Shown one piece after another: positions 1 to 8,761 of a stretch of DNA of 64,000 nucleotides. How positions within the stretch are numbered: the stretch's first letter is position 1; each line of letters begins with the position of its first letter. The stretch comes from Candidatus Omnitrophota bacterium (GTDB taxonomy: Bacteria; Omnitrophota; Gorgyraeia; Duberdicusellales; 4484-171): the NCBI GenBank assembly GCA_023227945.1, contig JALOCC010000006.1:6968-70967 (forward strand), written 5' to 3'. Under the pieces are notes generated by a model that had not been told where the DNA came from, ran no database searches, and was given only the letters and a program-made list of their open reading frames with translations. Position numbers and translations under genes: made by a program.

Positions 1-2
1 GT

Positions 3-188
3 TTAGGCCTAAGCATAGGGATTTTTGGCCTTGCGGGCGATTTGGTTTTTTCAATGATTAAAAGAGACATCGGAATAAAAGATACCGGAAGCATCTTGCC
101 CGGCCACGGCGGGCTTATTGACCGCGTCAACAGCCTGGTCTTTACAATTCCAATTACTTTTCATTTAATAACCTGGAAATATTTATAA
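3..188 (+). CDS. cdsA: Phosphatidate cytidylyltransferase, C-terminal fragment
   Basis: Makes CDP-diacylglycerol from phosphatidic acid and CTP at the inner membrane, the branch point for phospholipid head groups. Only the last 61 codons are in the window. They carry the family signature: S-M-I-K-R, then K-D-x-G, then [10 protein letters not shown]. The signature's final Asp is replaced by Asn (DRVN). The stop at 186-188 is 4 nt before the next start, so this gene probably heads or belongs to a lipid-related operon with the two genes downstream. The 5' part lies outside the window. Confidence 0.9.
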   Translation, partial: LGLSIGIFGLAGDLVFSMIKRDIGIKDTGSILPGHGGLIDRVNSLVFTIPITFHLITWKYL

Positions 189-192
189 AGCT

Positions 193-1956
193 ATGACTAC
201 AAAAAAGCCGTTACATATAGCAATTGTTGGTATTGATGGAAGCGGAAAGAGTTCCTGTTACGAGGACTTATTGCTAAAAATATCCGCGGATAGAAAAGTG
301 GCAGGCGTGGGAGATAAGGTATTAGTAAGTATTCCCGGCGCAGGCCTGGTTACACCGCAGGATATTGTTCAAGTGAAGCTAAAGTCAAGCCTTGGCGTTA
401 TTGTCAGAATGTGCCATGGTAAATTTCTCTATGAAATTTCCAAACTTTCCGAGCTTGTGCTAAGGAGTAAGATTCAGAATACGATTGCCAAGAGATATAA
501 ACCGCAATACATAATTACTGATGGTTCTGCGCTGGTGAATATCTTGGGATGGGGCAGGTATTTTCATCCGCAGTATTTTAATGAAAAAATGTACGTTGAG
601 CTTATTGCATATCTTACCGGAAAAAAGAAGATTTCTTTTCTAAAAGCATTTTATTATGCCAAGCGTATCCCGGAACTTGTCCTGATTAATCGCATATATT
701 CTGCGTGCCTTCAGGTTCCTGATATAATAATATTTTTGAAAGTTAAGCCCGAGGTTGCTATCCAAAGAATACTGGCTCGGGGTAAAGAGGTTCAAGTGCA
801 CGAGCAAACGCAGTTTCTTTCAATGCTTCAGGAGGCATATTCGTTTGTTTGCAAATTACTTTCTGTGAGTTTTCCCGTAAAAATTGTTGAGATAGATACA
901 GATGGTTTGACCAAGGAAGAGGTAACGAAGCATTGCCAGGATGTTTTAGATAAGAATGATTCGCCAGCCAAGGTTAATATCGTAGCAACGACAATATCCG
1001 GGTCAATTAAAGATTGGAAAAAACTGGATTCTATGGAATCGGAATTCAAGCGTTATATTGAAAGTTCAAAAGTATTTATTGAGGATTCGCATAAGGATGC
1101 ATTTGAAACTACGCGAAATTTAGTAAAACAAGGAGCAAAGATTATTGTTTCGGCAGGAGGTGCAGGAACATTTAATAGCGTATTAGAGGGTTGTTGCTGC
1201 AGCCAGGCGCTGCCTGCGGATTTACGTTTAGCTTTTTTAAGAAAAGGGTCTGCGGATTTAATCGGGAAGGTTTTGAATATCCCTGACGAACTTGAACCGG
1301 CGGTAAAAATTATTTCCGAAGGCATAATCAAGGATAAAACCATTGAAAGTGATGTCTTAGAGGTTGAGGCACGAACAACGAGTGGTGAGATACGGAAATA
1401 CCATATGATTGGGTTTGGAGGAGTAGGGGTATTCGGGGATATCCCATATTTTACTGAAAGCAGGTTTATAAAATATTATAAAGGGTTTCTGGGCTACTTA
1501 TTCGGAGATAGAGGCCCGTTTTTGACTGGCGCTAACCTTGCTTTGTTTAAACGTTATCTGGATAAAATAAGAGGGAAAAATATAAAGTTTAGAATCGTTG
1601 CTGATGGCATTGATATTCCTTTTAAAAAATATATGAACATTATCATTATGAATGGCGACTTGGGTAAGCACTTTCCTATAGCCAGAGGAATTCCTTTAGG
1701 CAGCGGAGATTTTCAGGTAACTTTGATGGAAGATAAAGGCCCAATTAGCGCGTATAAACAAATGCTTCACGCCTGGAAAGGCGGTTTAGAATCTCATAAA
1801 GAAGAACTTGGTGTGTATGTATTTAGAACAAACAAACTTAAAATTATTCCCGATAGCAATTACGAATATTTTCTTAATTTGGACGGCCTGCTTAAAAAAA
1901 CTGCCGGGCCGGTGGAGTATAGTGTATTTTCAAAGGTTAAATTGGTTACTGCTTAG
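193..1956 (+). CDS. Thymidylate-kinase-like P-loop domain fused to a diacylglycerol/lipid-kinase-like domain
   Basis: The 587-residue protein has two parts. Residues 1-250 resemble thymidylate-kinase-type P-loop kinases: Walker A GIDGSGKS at 13-20, TDGS near 109-112, and a lid-like RILARGKEV near 192-200. Residues from about 260 resemble the diacylglycerol kinase/LCB5 catalytic fold: the glycine loop AGGAGTFNSVLEG near 321-333, then RKGSADLIGKVLNIP near 350-364, matching the PLGTANDFA..LGIP block. The usual GGDGT Asp is Ala here. It lies 4 nt after cdsA and is followed closely by a methyltransferase, so a role in lipid or lipid-linked phosphorylation is plausible. The substrate is unknown. 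No signal peptide or membrane segment is evident. Confidence 0.65.
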   Translation: MTTKKPLHIAIVGIDGSGKSSCYEDLLLKISADRKVAGVGDKVLVSIPGAGLVTPQDIVQVKLKSSLGVIVRMCHGKFLYEISKLSELVLRSKIQNTIAKRYKPQYIITDGSALVNILGWGRYFHPQYFNEKMYVELIAYLTGKKKISFLKAFYYAKRIPELVLINRIYSACLQVPDIIIFLKVKPEVAIQRILARGKEVQVHEQTQFLSMLQEAYSFVCKLLSVSFPVKIVEIDTDGLTKEEVTKHCQDVLDKNDSPAKVNIVATTISGSIKDWKKLDSMESEFKRYIESSKVFIEDSHKDAFETTRNLVKQGAKIIVSAGGAGTFNSVLEGCCCSQALPADLRLAFLRKGSADLIGKVLNIPDELEPAVKIISEGIIKDKTIESDVLEVEARTTSGEIRKYHMIGFGGVGVFGDIPYFTESRFIKYYKGFLGYLFGDRGPFLTGANLALFKRYLDKIRGKNIKFRIVADGIDIPFKKYMNIIIMNGDLGKHFPIARGIPLGSGDFQVTLMEDKGPISAYKQMLHAWKGGLESHKEELGVYVFRTNKLKIIPDSNYEYFLNLDGLLKKTAGPVEYSVFSKVKLVTA

Positions 1957-1977
1957 TTTTCTTATTGGGAGGTGTAT

Positions 1978-2838
1978 ATGCAAAAAAATAAAGTTCCGGC
2001 ATACGAAGAGCTTTCAAAGCCGCTGAAGATTTTTTCCTATAAATGGTTCAAATGGGGGTTGGTAAGGATTTTTCTAAATACCGTAGGCCGTTTAAGCAAA
2101 GGGATAAGAATAGGATTTAAGTATGGTTTTGATTCCGGAACTATGCTTGATTATGTTTATGAAAATAAGCCGCAGGGGTTGCTTTTTATCGGAAAGCTAA
2201 TCGATAAAGGGTATTTGGACGGCCCTGGATGGTCAGGTATAAGGCAAAGGAAAATTCATCTCAAAGGAATTTTAAGAGAAGTTATAGAAAACAATCGTAA
2301 AATTAATAAAAGTACAGTAATTATGGATGTGGCAAGCGGGCCAGGCAGGTATCTTATTGAAATAATGCAGGAACACCAAAGATATAATCTGGAAATACTT
2401 TGCCGCGATATGGATGAGCAAGGTTTGAACCTGGGGCGTAAACTATGTAGTCAACTTGGCATAGAACATATAAAATATGAGAGAGCAAATGCTTTTAGCC
2501 CTGAAATTTTAAAGAGTGCCGTTCCCAAGCCCAATGTTATAGTTGTTTCCGGCCTGTATGAGCTATTCACTAATGATGAGATAATAAAAAAATCAATGAC
2601 TAACATAGCAGCTGTTTTAAACAGCGGAGATTATTTTATTTTTACAAACCAGCCTTATCATCCGCAGCTTGAGCTTATTGCGCGAACCCTGCCTAATCGC
2701 CTAAAAGAATACTGGGTAATGAGATTAAGGCCTGATAACGAGGTAAAGTCATGGGCGATGGCTGCGGGGTTTAAACATCTAAAGACCTTGCTTGATAGTT
2801 ATAGTATTTTTTCCGTGCATTTGTTCCAAAAACCATAA
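1978..2838 (+). CDS. Class I SAM-dependent methyltransferase (Methyltransf_20-like)
   Basis: A methyltransferase of about 286 residues with glycine-rich SAM-binding motif I, VIMDVASGPGRYLIEI, in the middle of the chain. It is followed by an acidic second motif (CRDMDEQGLNLG) and a VVSGLYELF post-motif. The N-terminal part (DYVYENKPQG, LIDKGYLDGPGWSGIRQRK) resembles the putative methyltransferase family often found beside lipid-modifying enzymes. I chose ATG 1978 because GGGAGG at 1967-1972 is well spaced; a GTG at 1972 overlaps that RBS. It follows the kinase fusion by about 20 nt, suggesting one transcript. The acceptor cannot be read from sequence. Confidence 0.7.
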   Translation: MQKNKVPAYEELSKPLKIFSYKWFKWGLVRIFLNTVGRLSKGIRIGFKYGFDSGTMLDYVYENKPQGLLFIGKLIDKGYLDGPGWSGIRQRKIHLKGILREVIENNRKINKSTVIMDVASGPGRYLIEIMQEHQRYNLEILCRDMDEQGLNLGRKLCSQLGIEHIKYERANAFSPEILKSAVPKPNVIVVSGLYELFTNDEIIKKSMTNIAAVLNSGDYFIFTNQPYHPQLELIARTLPNRLKEYWVMRLRPDNEVKSWAMAAGFKHLKTLLDSYSIFSVHLFQKP

Positions 2839-2911
2839 TATAAGCAGCCTAAATTGACCTTATTGATAATCCTGCGTAATTACTGTCTAAATTCCAAAAT
2901 CCAAAGTTAGC

Positions 2912-2939
2912 TTGACTGAGACTTGTAAAAAGCTATAAT
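2912..2939 (+). promoter_or_regulatory. Sigma-70-like promoter upstream of the activase gene
   Basis: TTGACT at 2912-2917, a 16-nt spacer and TATAAT at 2934-2939. The start would fall just before the palindromic repeat at 2971-3064, leaving that repeat in the 5' leader of the gene at 3071. Confidence 0.55.
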
Positions 2940-2970
2940 GGCTTTCACTTGTTAAGTAAGTGGGAAAAGG

Positions 2971-3064
2971 ATACGCAGATGAGCACAGATAAAAATCACA
3001 GATAGGCGCAGATGATTTCATCTGTGATCATCTGTGATTTCCAATCTGCGATCATCTGTGTGTA
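2971..3064. repeat. Imperfect palindrome, CAGATGA/TCATCTG word family
   Basis: Words of the type CGCAGATGAG and CACAGAT occur several times, then recur as their reverse complements (TCATCTGTG, ATCTGCG) up to a few bases before the start codon at 3071. Transcribed, it could fold into a long stem in the leader. A related word set (CGCGGAT/ATCCGCG) lies at 57424-57513. Confidence 0.6.
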
Positions 3065-3070
3065 AAAAAT

Positions 3071-6000
3071 ATGCTTAAATCTTACGGAATATGTGTCGGC
3101 GCAGCTAATCTTACTTTTGTTGAGCTCTGCCTTGTTAAAGACATACCCCACATTGTTAAAACCTTTCAGATATCTCATGAAGGCAACATCCTGGGCCGCT
3201 TAGAGCAAGAACTAAACAAGATAAAACAATCTGGTTATAAGCATATCGCAATTACCGGTAGAAAAATCAAAGATTCAATAGATTTGCCCTGGATTTCAGA
3301 GCCGGAGGCTGTGGAAGGAGCTTTTACCTTTATTAACAAAGAGAAAAATAAATTCGATGCTATCATCAGCATGGGTGCTGAAGTTTTTATCGCTTATCTC
3401 TTAAATAAACAAGGGCACATTTCTTCTGTGAGAACGCTTAGCAAATGCGCATCCGGCACAGGCGAATTCTTTATGCAGCAATTGCGCCGGATGAATATCT
3501 CGCTTCCTGACGCAATAAAGGTAACCAGTAAGGATAACATCTACAGGCTTTCCAGCAGGTGTTCGGTTTTTTGTAAGAGCGATTGCACGCATGCTTTAAA
3601 CAAGGGGCAAGATATAAGAGATATTTTAGCCGGACTTTCCGAAATGATGGCAAGAAAAGTTTTAGAGCTTTTGGTTAATGTACCGAAAAATAATATTATG
3701 TTGACGGGTGCCGTTGCCCTAAATCCACACGTCGTAAATTTCTTAAAAGCCGATATAAAAAATGTTTATGTTCCTAAAGAAGCTCATTACTTCGAAGCTC
3801 TTGGTGCTGCTTCTTGGGCGCTAAAAAATAAGGCAATCAGCTGCGAAGCGGGTTTACTTAAAAATCGAGCCTCTCAATTAAAAATTAATACTCTGGCGCC
3901 TCTTTGTAAAGCTTCGCATTTGGTCGATTATAGGGCCGATTGGCAAAGGCAGGCTTATAGCGAAGGAGATGTTTGTATATTAGGTTTAGACGTCGGTTCA
4001 ACCACCACCAAAGCAATAATGCTGCGGGAAAGAGACAATGCCGTACTGGATTCTATTTATCTAAGGACAAACGGCAATCCTATTGAAGCAGCAGTCAATT
4101 GTTATAAAGCATTAGCCGGTAATGTTGATAAAAAAATAAAAATTATAGGATTAGGCGTAACCGGTTCAGGAAGGCAGATAGTTGCTTTGCATGCTGCCTC
4201 TGATGCTATAGTCAATGAAATTATTGCGCACTCAAGAGCGGCGGTATATTTTGACCCTGAGGTTGATACTATTTTTGAAATCGGCGGGCAGGATGCAAAA
4301 TATACCTATGTCACTAATGGTGTTTCTTCAGACTACGCGATGAATGAAGCTTGTTCTGCGGGGACAGGCTCTTTTCTTGAGGAGTCCTGCAAGGAAACCT
4401 TAGGCGTAGATTTAAAAGATATCGAGCATTACGCATTAAAAGGCAATAACCCTCCTAATTTTAACGACCAATGCGCGGCATTTATAAGCAGTGACATCAA
4501 AGCTGCCTGCCAGGACGGGCTTAAAAAAGAGGATATAATAGCAGGTTTAGTTTACTCTATATGCGTCAATTATAATAATAGAGTTAAAGGAAACAGAATT
4601 GTCGGCAATAAAATTTTCATGCAGGGTGGTGTTTGTTATAACAAGGCAGTTCCCTTAGCTATGGCATCTCTCCTTGAAAAAAATATTATTGTTCCCCCTG
4701 ACCCGGGGTTAATGGGTGCGTTTGGAGTTGCTTTGGAAGTCAAAAATAAACTTAAAATGGGAATATTAAAAGAGAGGAATTTTGACCTTGCAGAGCTTAT
4801 GAATAGAAAGGTTTCCCACAAAGGATTTTTTAAATGTAATGGCGCAATGAAGTGCGACAGAAAATGCGATATTGCGCGTATAGAAGTCCTCGGCAAAGTT
4901 CATTCCTTTGGCGGACTATGCAACAAATATTATAATTTATGTTATGACCTTAAATTTGACAGTGAGGCAACGAATCTGGTTAAAAAACGCCAGGAATATT
5001 TATTCGGCCAGGTAAAGGAGCAAAAACAAAAATCCGAAGATGATATGCCCGGAAAAACACTTATACGTAAACCGGTTAAGACTGTAGGAATTAATAAATC
5101 CTTTCTCACGCACATTTTATTTCCGTTATATTATAATTTTTTTACTTCTTTAGGCTGTAAGGTTATAATTCCTGATAAGATTTCTGATGAGGGTGTGCAG
5201 TTAAAGGGTGCATCCTTTTGTTATCCGGCAGAAATAGCGCATGGCTTGTTCCATGATTTATTAAAACAGTCTCCGGACTATATTTTCCTGCCGCAGATTT
5301 TAGAGTTGAAATCAAAAAATGCCAAACGTACAAGGAAAGAACAGCAATCTACATGCGTAATTTTACAGGGAGAATCGTATTATCTCCGCAGTTCTTTTAA
5401 AGACGTAGACAAAAACAAAATTTTAGCGCCCGTGCTTGATTTCTCTAAAGGGCTAAAAGCCGCGAGAACCCAATTTCTGAATATGGCAAAAAAAATGGGC
5501 GTGGGAAGAAAACTTGCAAGGAAAGCTTATAGGTTCGCCTGTGAGAAACAGCACGAATTTGTTAAAGAGACAAAACGCTTAGGCGCAAAGTGTTTGGATG
5601 AGCTTAAAAAGCATCCTGACAAAATAGCCGTGGTTTTATTGGGTAGAGCCTATAATGCATCTGCAACGGAAGCAAATATGGCCATACCTGATAAGTTCGC
5701 ATCCCGCGGGATTACGGTTATACCTTTTGACTGCCTGCCTTACGAGAACGAATCCGATGACCGGCATATGTACTGGGCAACAGGGCAAATGCTGCTTAAG
5801 GCCGGCCGTTTTGTAAAAAAGCATCCGCAGCTTTTCGCTACCTTTATCACTAATTTCAGTTGCGGCCCGGATTCTTTTATCGTAGGAAACGTCAGGGATA
5901 TTATGGGTAAAAAGCCGATGCTTATTTTAGAAATAGATAATCATACTGCCGATGCAGGAATTAATACGAGGATTGAAGCATTTTTGGATATAGTAAAAGG

Positions 6001-7390
6001 TGTCAGAAGTATGATCCACGGGCCCGAAGCGAAAAAAGAAAAATTCAAACCCGCGCGTTGTGTAAACTTCAGAAAAAGAATATGGATTAGTTCTTCCGGC
6101 CGGGAACGATTCAGGATAAAAGATCCAAAAGTAAAAGTGCTGATACCGGCAATGGGTGAGCTTGGCCCGCAGGCGCTCTCCTCAGTATTTCGGTCTATCG
6201 GCATAAATTCAGTATCGCTGCTGCCTTCTGACGATGTTTCCTTAAAATATGGCCGGGCGAATACGACATGTAAAGAATGCCTGCCGCTTATTTTAACCGC
6301 CGGAGGATTAATCAGGTATTTTAAAGAGCAGCCGCTTAACGGCGATGTTTATGTTTATTTTATGCCTGCAACCGGGGGCAACTGCAGGTTTGGCCAATAT
6401 AGCGTGTTTTTAAAAAATTTAATCAGGAAACAAAGAATAAAAAATTTAGCAGTCTGGTCAATGGATACCCAAAACAGCTATACCGGTTTGGGGGTAAAGT
6501 TCAACAAGCTTGTTTTAAAAGGCGCGGTAATTTCCGATACAATGTATGATATAAAGAATACCCTTAAAGTGTTGGCTTGCGATAGAAACAAGGCAATGGC
6601 AGTATTTGACAATGAATGGAAAAAGATTTTGTATTGTTTATCGAACGGAGGCCTTCGCCTGGAAGAACAGTTAGGTAAAGCTGCGCGCGCGCTTAAAAGT
6701 ATCCCCTTAAAGTATCCGCTGAAAGAGGCAAAAATAGTTGCTTTAATGGGTGAAATATATGTAAGGAGAGATGATTTTTGCTGTAATGCAATAATTGAAA
6801 GCTTAGCCCAGAAAGGCTTTGTCGTAAAAACCGCACCTGTACTGGAATGGCTGCATTATGTTGATTATCTGGTTAAAAGGAAAATAGTCGAATCCAATTT
6901 AAGCGTTGCCGGGATGATTGAATTCTTTTTAAAGCAGCGCCTGCAGCGAAAATACGAGAAAAATATAAAAGAGATATTAGCTGCTTCCGGATTGTATCAG
7001 AACGATTCAGTTGAAATGGAAGAAATCATGCGTTTCGGTAAGCACTTAATCAATGAACAGCTTACAGGCGAATCAATAGTCGTAGTCGGCGCTGCCTTAA
7101 AGGAAATTATGCATTCTGCCTGTGGGATAATCAATGTTGGCCCTTTTGCGTGTTTGCCTTCAAGAATAATTGAGGCGATCCTAAGCAGCAATATGAATTT
7201 AAAAACAAAAACTGAGATAGAGGGTAAGGTGCTTTTAGATTCAGAGGATAATCATGAACTTGCTTTTTTATCGATAGAAGTTGACGGTAATCCTTTCCCG
7301 CTTTTGATGGATGCAAAAATAGAGGCTTTTTGCCTGCAGGCGGAAAGGCTACATAAGAAAATTATAGCTGCGCCGATTGTTAATAGTTAA
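3071..7390 (+). CDS. Giant acyl-CoA dehydratase activase-like protein (BadF/BcrA ATPase pair plus DUF2229)
   Basis: The 1439-residue protein resembles ATP-dependent reductive activators of 2-hydroxyacyl-CoA dehydratases. Residues 1-255 form a first ASKHA-type activase repeat with the cluster-ligand motif KCASGTG (Cys126). Residues 302-560 form a canonical second repeat: GLDVGSTTTKA at 305-315, EIGGQDAKY at 404-412, NEACSAGTG with Cys429, and Cys469. A cysteine-rich linker (CNGAMKCDRKC, 590-600) follows. DUF2229 (GINKSF, GCKVIIPDKISDEG, SFCYPAE) begins near 670, with a dehydratase-subunit-like C-terminal half. Such long fused forms are known in anaerobes; their substrates are mostly unknown. 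No dehydratase partner genes are adjacent. It has its own promoter. Confidence 0.8.
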   Translation: MLKSYGICVGAANLTFVELCLVKDIPHIVKTFQISHEGNILGRLEQELNKIKQSGYKHIAITGRKIKDSIDLPWISEPEAVEGAFTFINKEKNKFDAIISMGAEVFIAYLLNKQGHISSVRTLSKCASGTGEFFMQQLRRMNISLPDAIKVTSKDNIYRLSSRCSVFCKSDCTHALNKGQDIRDILAGLSEMMARKVLELLVNVPKNNIMLTGAVALNPHVVNFLKADIKNVYVPKEAHYFEALGAASWALKNKAISCEAGLLKNRASQLKINTLAPLCKASHLVDYRADWQRQAYSEGDVCILGLDVGSTTTKAIMLRERDNAVLDSIYLRTNGNPIEAAVNCYKALAGNVDKKIKIIGLGVTGSGRQIVALHAASDAIVNEIIAHSRAAVYFDPEVDTIFEIGGQDAKYTYVTNGVSSDYAMNEACSAGTGSFLEESCKETLGVDLKDIEHYALKGNNPPNFNDQCAAFISSDIKAACQDGLKKEDIIAGLVYSICVNYNNRVKGNRIVGNKIFMQGGVCYNKAVPLAMASLLEKNIIVPPDPGLMGAFGVALEVKNKLKMGILKERNFDLAELMNRKVSHKGFFKCNGAMKCDRKCDIARIEVLGKVHSFGGLCNKYYNLCYDLKFDSEATNLVKKRQEYLFGQVKEQKQKSEDDMPGKTLIRKPVKTVGINKSFLTHILFPLYYNFFTSLGCKVIIPDKISDEGVQLKGASFCYPAEIAHGLFHDLLKQSPDYIFLPQILELKSKNAKRTRKEQQSTCVILQGESYYLRSSFKDVDKNKILAPVLDFSKGLKAARTQFLNMAKKMGVGRKLARKAYRFACEKQHEFVKETKRLGAKCLDELKKHPDKIAVVLLGRAYNASATEANMAIPDKFASRGITVIPFDCLPYENESDDRHMYWATGQMLLKAGRFVKKHPQLFATFITNFSCGPDSFIVGNVRDIMGKKPMLILEIDNHTADAGINTRIEAFLDIVKGVRSMIHGPEAKKEKFKPARCVNFRKRIWISSSGRERFRIKDPKVKVLIPAMGELGPQALSSVFRSIGINSVSLLPSDDVSLKYGRANTTCKECLPLILTAGGLIRYFKEQPLNGDVYVYFMPATGGNCRFGQYSVFLKNLIRKQRIKNLAVWSMDTQNSYTGLGVKFNKLVLKGAVISDTMYDIKNTLKVLACDRNKAMAVFDNEWKKILYCLSNGGLRLEEQLGKAARALKSIPLKYPLKEAKIVALMGEIYVRRDDFCCNAIIESLAQKGFVVKTAPVLEWLHYVDYLVKRKIVESNLSVAGMIEFFLKQRLQRKYEKNIKEILAASGLYQNDSVEMEEIMRFGKHLINEQLTGESIVVVGAALKEIMHSACGIINVGPFACLPSRIIEAILSSNMNLKTKTEIEGKVLLDSEDNHELAFLSIEVDGNPFPLLMDAKIEAFCLQAERLHKKIIAAPIVNS

Positions 7391-7418
7391 ACCTAAAAAA
7401 CTTAAGGCCGATAGTAAC

Positions 7419-7446
7419 TTGACAATGCCTAATTAGCGTATAAAAT
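7419..7446 (+). promoter_or_regulatory. Promoter of the 7457 gene
   Basis: TTGACA at 7419-7424, a 16-nt spacer and TAAAAT at 7441-7446, ending 10 nt before the ATG. Any leader is therefore very short, and no clear Shine-Dalgarno is visible. Confidence 0.5.
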
Positions 7447-7456
7447 AATAAAAAAG

Positions 7457-7987
7457 ATGCGAATAAAGAATAATTATATATTTTATATCCTGGTTTTGTG
7501 TTTTATATTTGGATTTTCACAATATTCATTTGCGCAAACTGCGCAACCCGCAAAGCCTAAGGCGTACTCCGGGCATTATCAGCCGTATTATGAGCCAACG
7601 CCCGAAATAACCATATTTTATTCCGTAAAAAAACATTCTTTAACGCAGGATTACGAAGTTATCATAACAAACAGGGGAAAAGTCATTGTTTCAGAGAATA
7701 ATTATTATGAAAAACCCAAAATACATAACGCAAAATTGTCCGATAGCGAGCTCAATACGTTGTGCAATTTCATCATAAAGACAGATATTTTTCAGTTCAA
7801 AAATGAGTACATAACGGATAAAGATTTTATTGATTTAGACGGTGAGAGGTTAAAAATAACAATCGGCAAACGGACAAAAGAAATAGTAATCAGTTCTACA
7901 TCTGTCCCGCCCAAGATACGGGCGATAATAAATAAAATTGAAGAAATAAGACAGCGTACGGTGAAACCAAAAGAAGACATTTTGTAG
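7457..7987 (+). CDS. Hypothetical exported protein
   Basis: The protein has 176 residues. A Sec-type signal peptide (basic MRIKNNY, hydrophobic FYILVLCFIFGF, cleavage near SFA-QT) shows it is exported. The mature part begins with a Pro/Tyr-rich stretch (residues 28-48) and continues as a mixed alpha/beta domain (ITIFYSVKK, YEVIITNRGKVIV, LKITIGKRTKEIVIS). The repeated pattern of a strand, a Lys/Arg turn and another strand suggests a beta-rich fold. I do not recognise a family. It precedes the response regulator by about 48 nt and may share its transcript. Confidence 0.7.
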   Translation: MRIKNNYIFYILVLCFIFGFSQYSFAQTAQPAKPKAYSGHYQPYYEPTPEITIFYSVKKHSLTQDYEVIITNRGKVIVSENNYYEKPKIHNAKLSDSELNTLCNFIIKTDIFQFKNEYITDKDFIDLDGERLKITIGKRTKEIVISSTSVPPKIRAIINKIEEIRQRTVKPKEDIL

Positions 7988-8035
7988 GTTCAATTTATTA
8001 ATAAAATTAAATCACGGTATTAAACGGAGGGTAAA

Positions 8036-8407
8036 ATGGACAAAGTACTATTAGTTGAAGACGAGAAAGAAACTGCGGATGCCATAGCGAAATTTTTGAC
8101 GCGCAAGGGGTTTGAAATTGATGTAGCCTATGATTTATCGAGCGCGCTTAGTAAAAATATTTCCGATTATCAAATCGTGCTTCTTGATATTTTGCTTAAG
8201 GGAGAGAAGAGCTTTCCGATGCTTAAGAAAATAAAGCAGGAGCAACCAAAGCTCCCTGTAATAATAGTAAGTGCGTATGACAATGATGAGAATATCATGG
8301 AAGCAAAAAAACTTGGCGCAGACGGTTTCATAGCAAAACCCGTAATGACTGAATACCTAGAAAACTTTCTCCTTTCTAAAATACATTCCCTGCGCAGGAA
8401 AGCATAG
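8036..8407 (+). CDS. Stand-alone response regulator receiver domain
   Basis: The 123-residue CheY-like domain has no output domain. Visible features are the acidic pair in VEDE (8-10), phospho-acceptor Asp51 in LLDILL, the SA switch position (Ser79) and Lys101 in AKPV. An RBS (GGAGG) precedes ATG 8036. No histidine kinase is nearby, so partner and target are unknown. It sits between an exported hypothetical and a VanZ-like membrane gene, with only 7 nt to the latter. Confidence 0.85.
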   Translation: MDKVLLVEDEKETADAIAKFLTRKGFEIDVAYDLSSALSKNISDYQIVLLDILLKGEKSFPMLKKIKQEQPKLPVIIVSAYDNDENIMEAKKLGADGFIAKPVMTEYLENFLLSKIHSLRRKA

Positions 8408-8414
8408 CAGTTTA

Positions 8415-8753
8415 ATGCGCAATTTATTTTCTTTTCGTATTCTGTTTGCCTACACTTTTTTTATTCTTTTTGTTTCAGTTATCCCCCTTAAGGAAACTGG
8501 CGGTTTGGCGTTTCCTTTTCTTGATAAGATAATACACTTTTTAATCTATACATTACTTGCGTTTCTGGCGGTAAATACTTTTAGGGTAAACAATAAAAAA
8601 AATTGTTACCTAAAAGTATTTTTGTATTGCTTTTTTGTGGGGTCACTCATTGAGTGTATCCAATATTTTCTTCCCTTCAGAGGGTTCGAGGTGTTTGATA
8701 TTTTCGCAAATTCGTTGGGTTCTGTACTGGGAATCCTTATAAGGATAACCTAA
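8415..8753 (+). CDS. VanZ-like membrane protein
   Basis: The protein has 112 residues and four predicted hydrophobic helices. The VanZ-family pattern is visible: FLDKIIHFLIYTLLAF in the second segment, and E-C-I-Q followed by R-G-F-E-V-F-D-I-F-A-N-S-L-G in the last third. VanZ family members are integral membrane proteins of mostly unknown role; VanZ itself confers low-level teicoplanin resistance. It lies 7 nt after the receiver gene and 8 nt before nrdJ, so it is probably co-transcribed with both. Confidence 0.75.
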   Translation: MRNLFSFRILFAYTFFILFVSVIPLKETGGLAFPFLDKIIHFLIYTLLAFLAVNTFRVNNKKNCYLKVFLYCFFVGSLIECIQYFLPFRGFEVFDIFANSLGSVLGILIRIT

Positions 8754-8761
8754 AGAAAGCT

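Noticed and set aside
2971..3064. CRISPR array from the repeated CAGATGA words (and from other word repeats)
   Set aside because: The words are irregularly spaced and mirrored as complements, with no constant repeat-spacer unit, and no cas genes are in the window.
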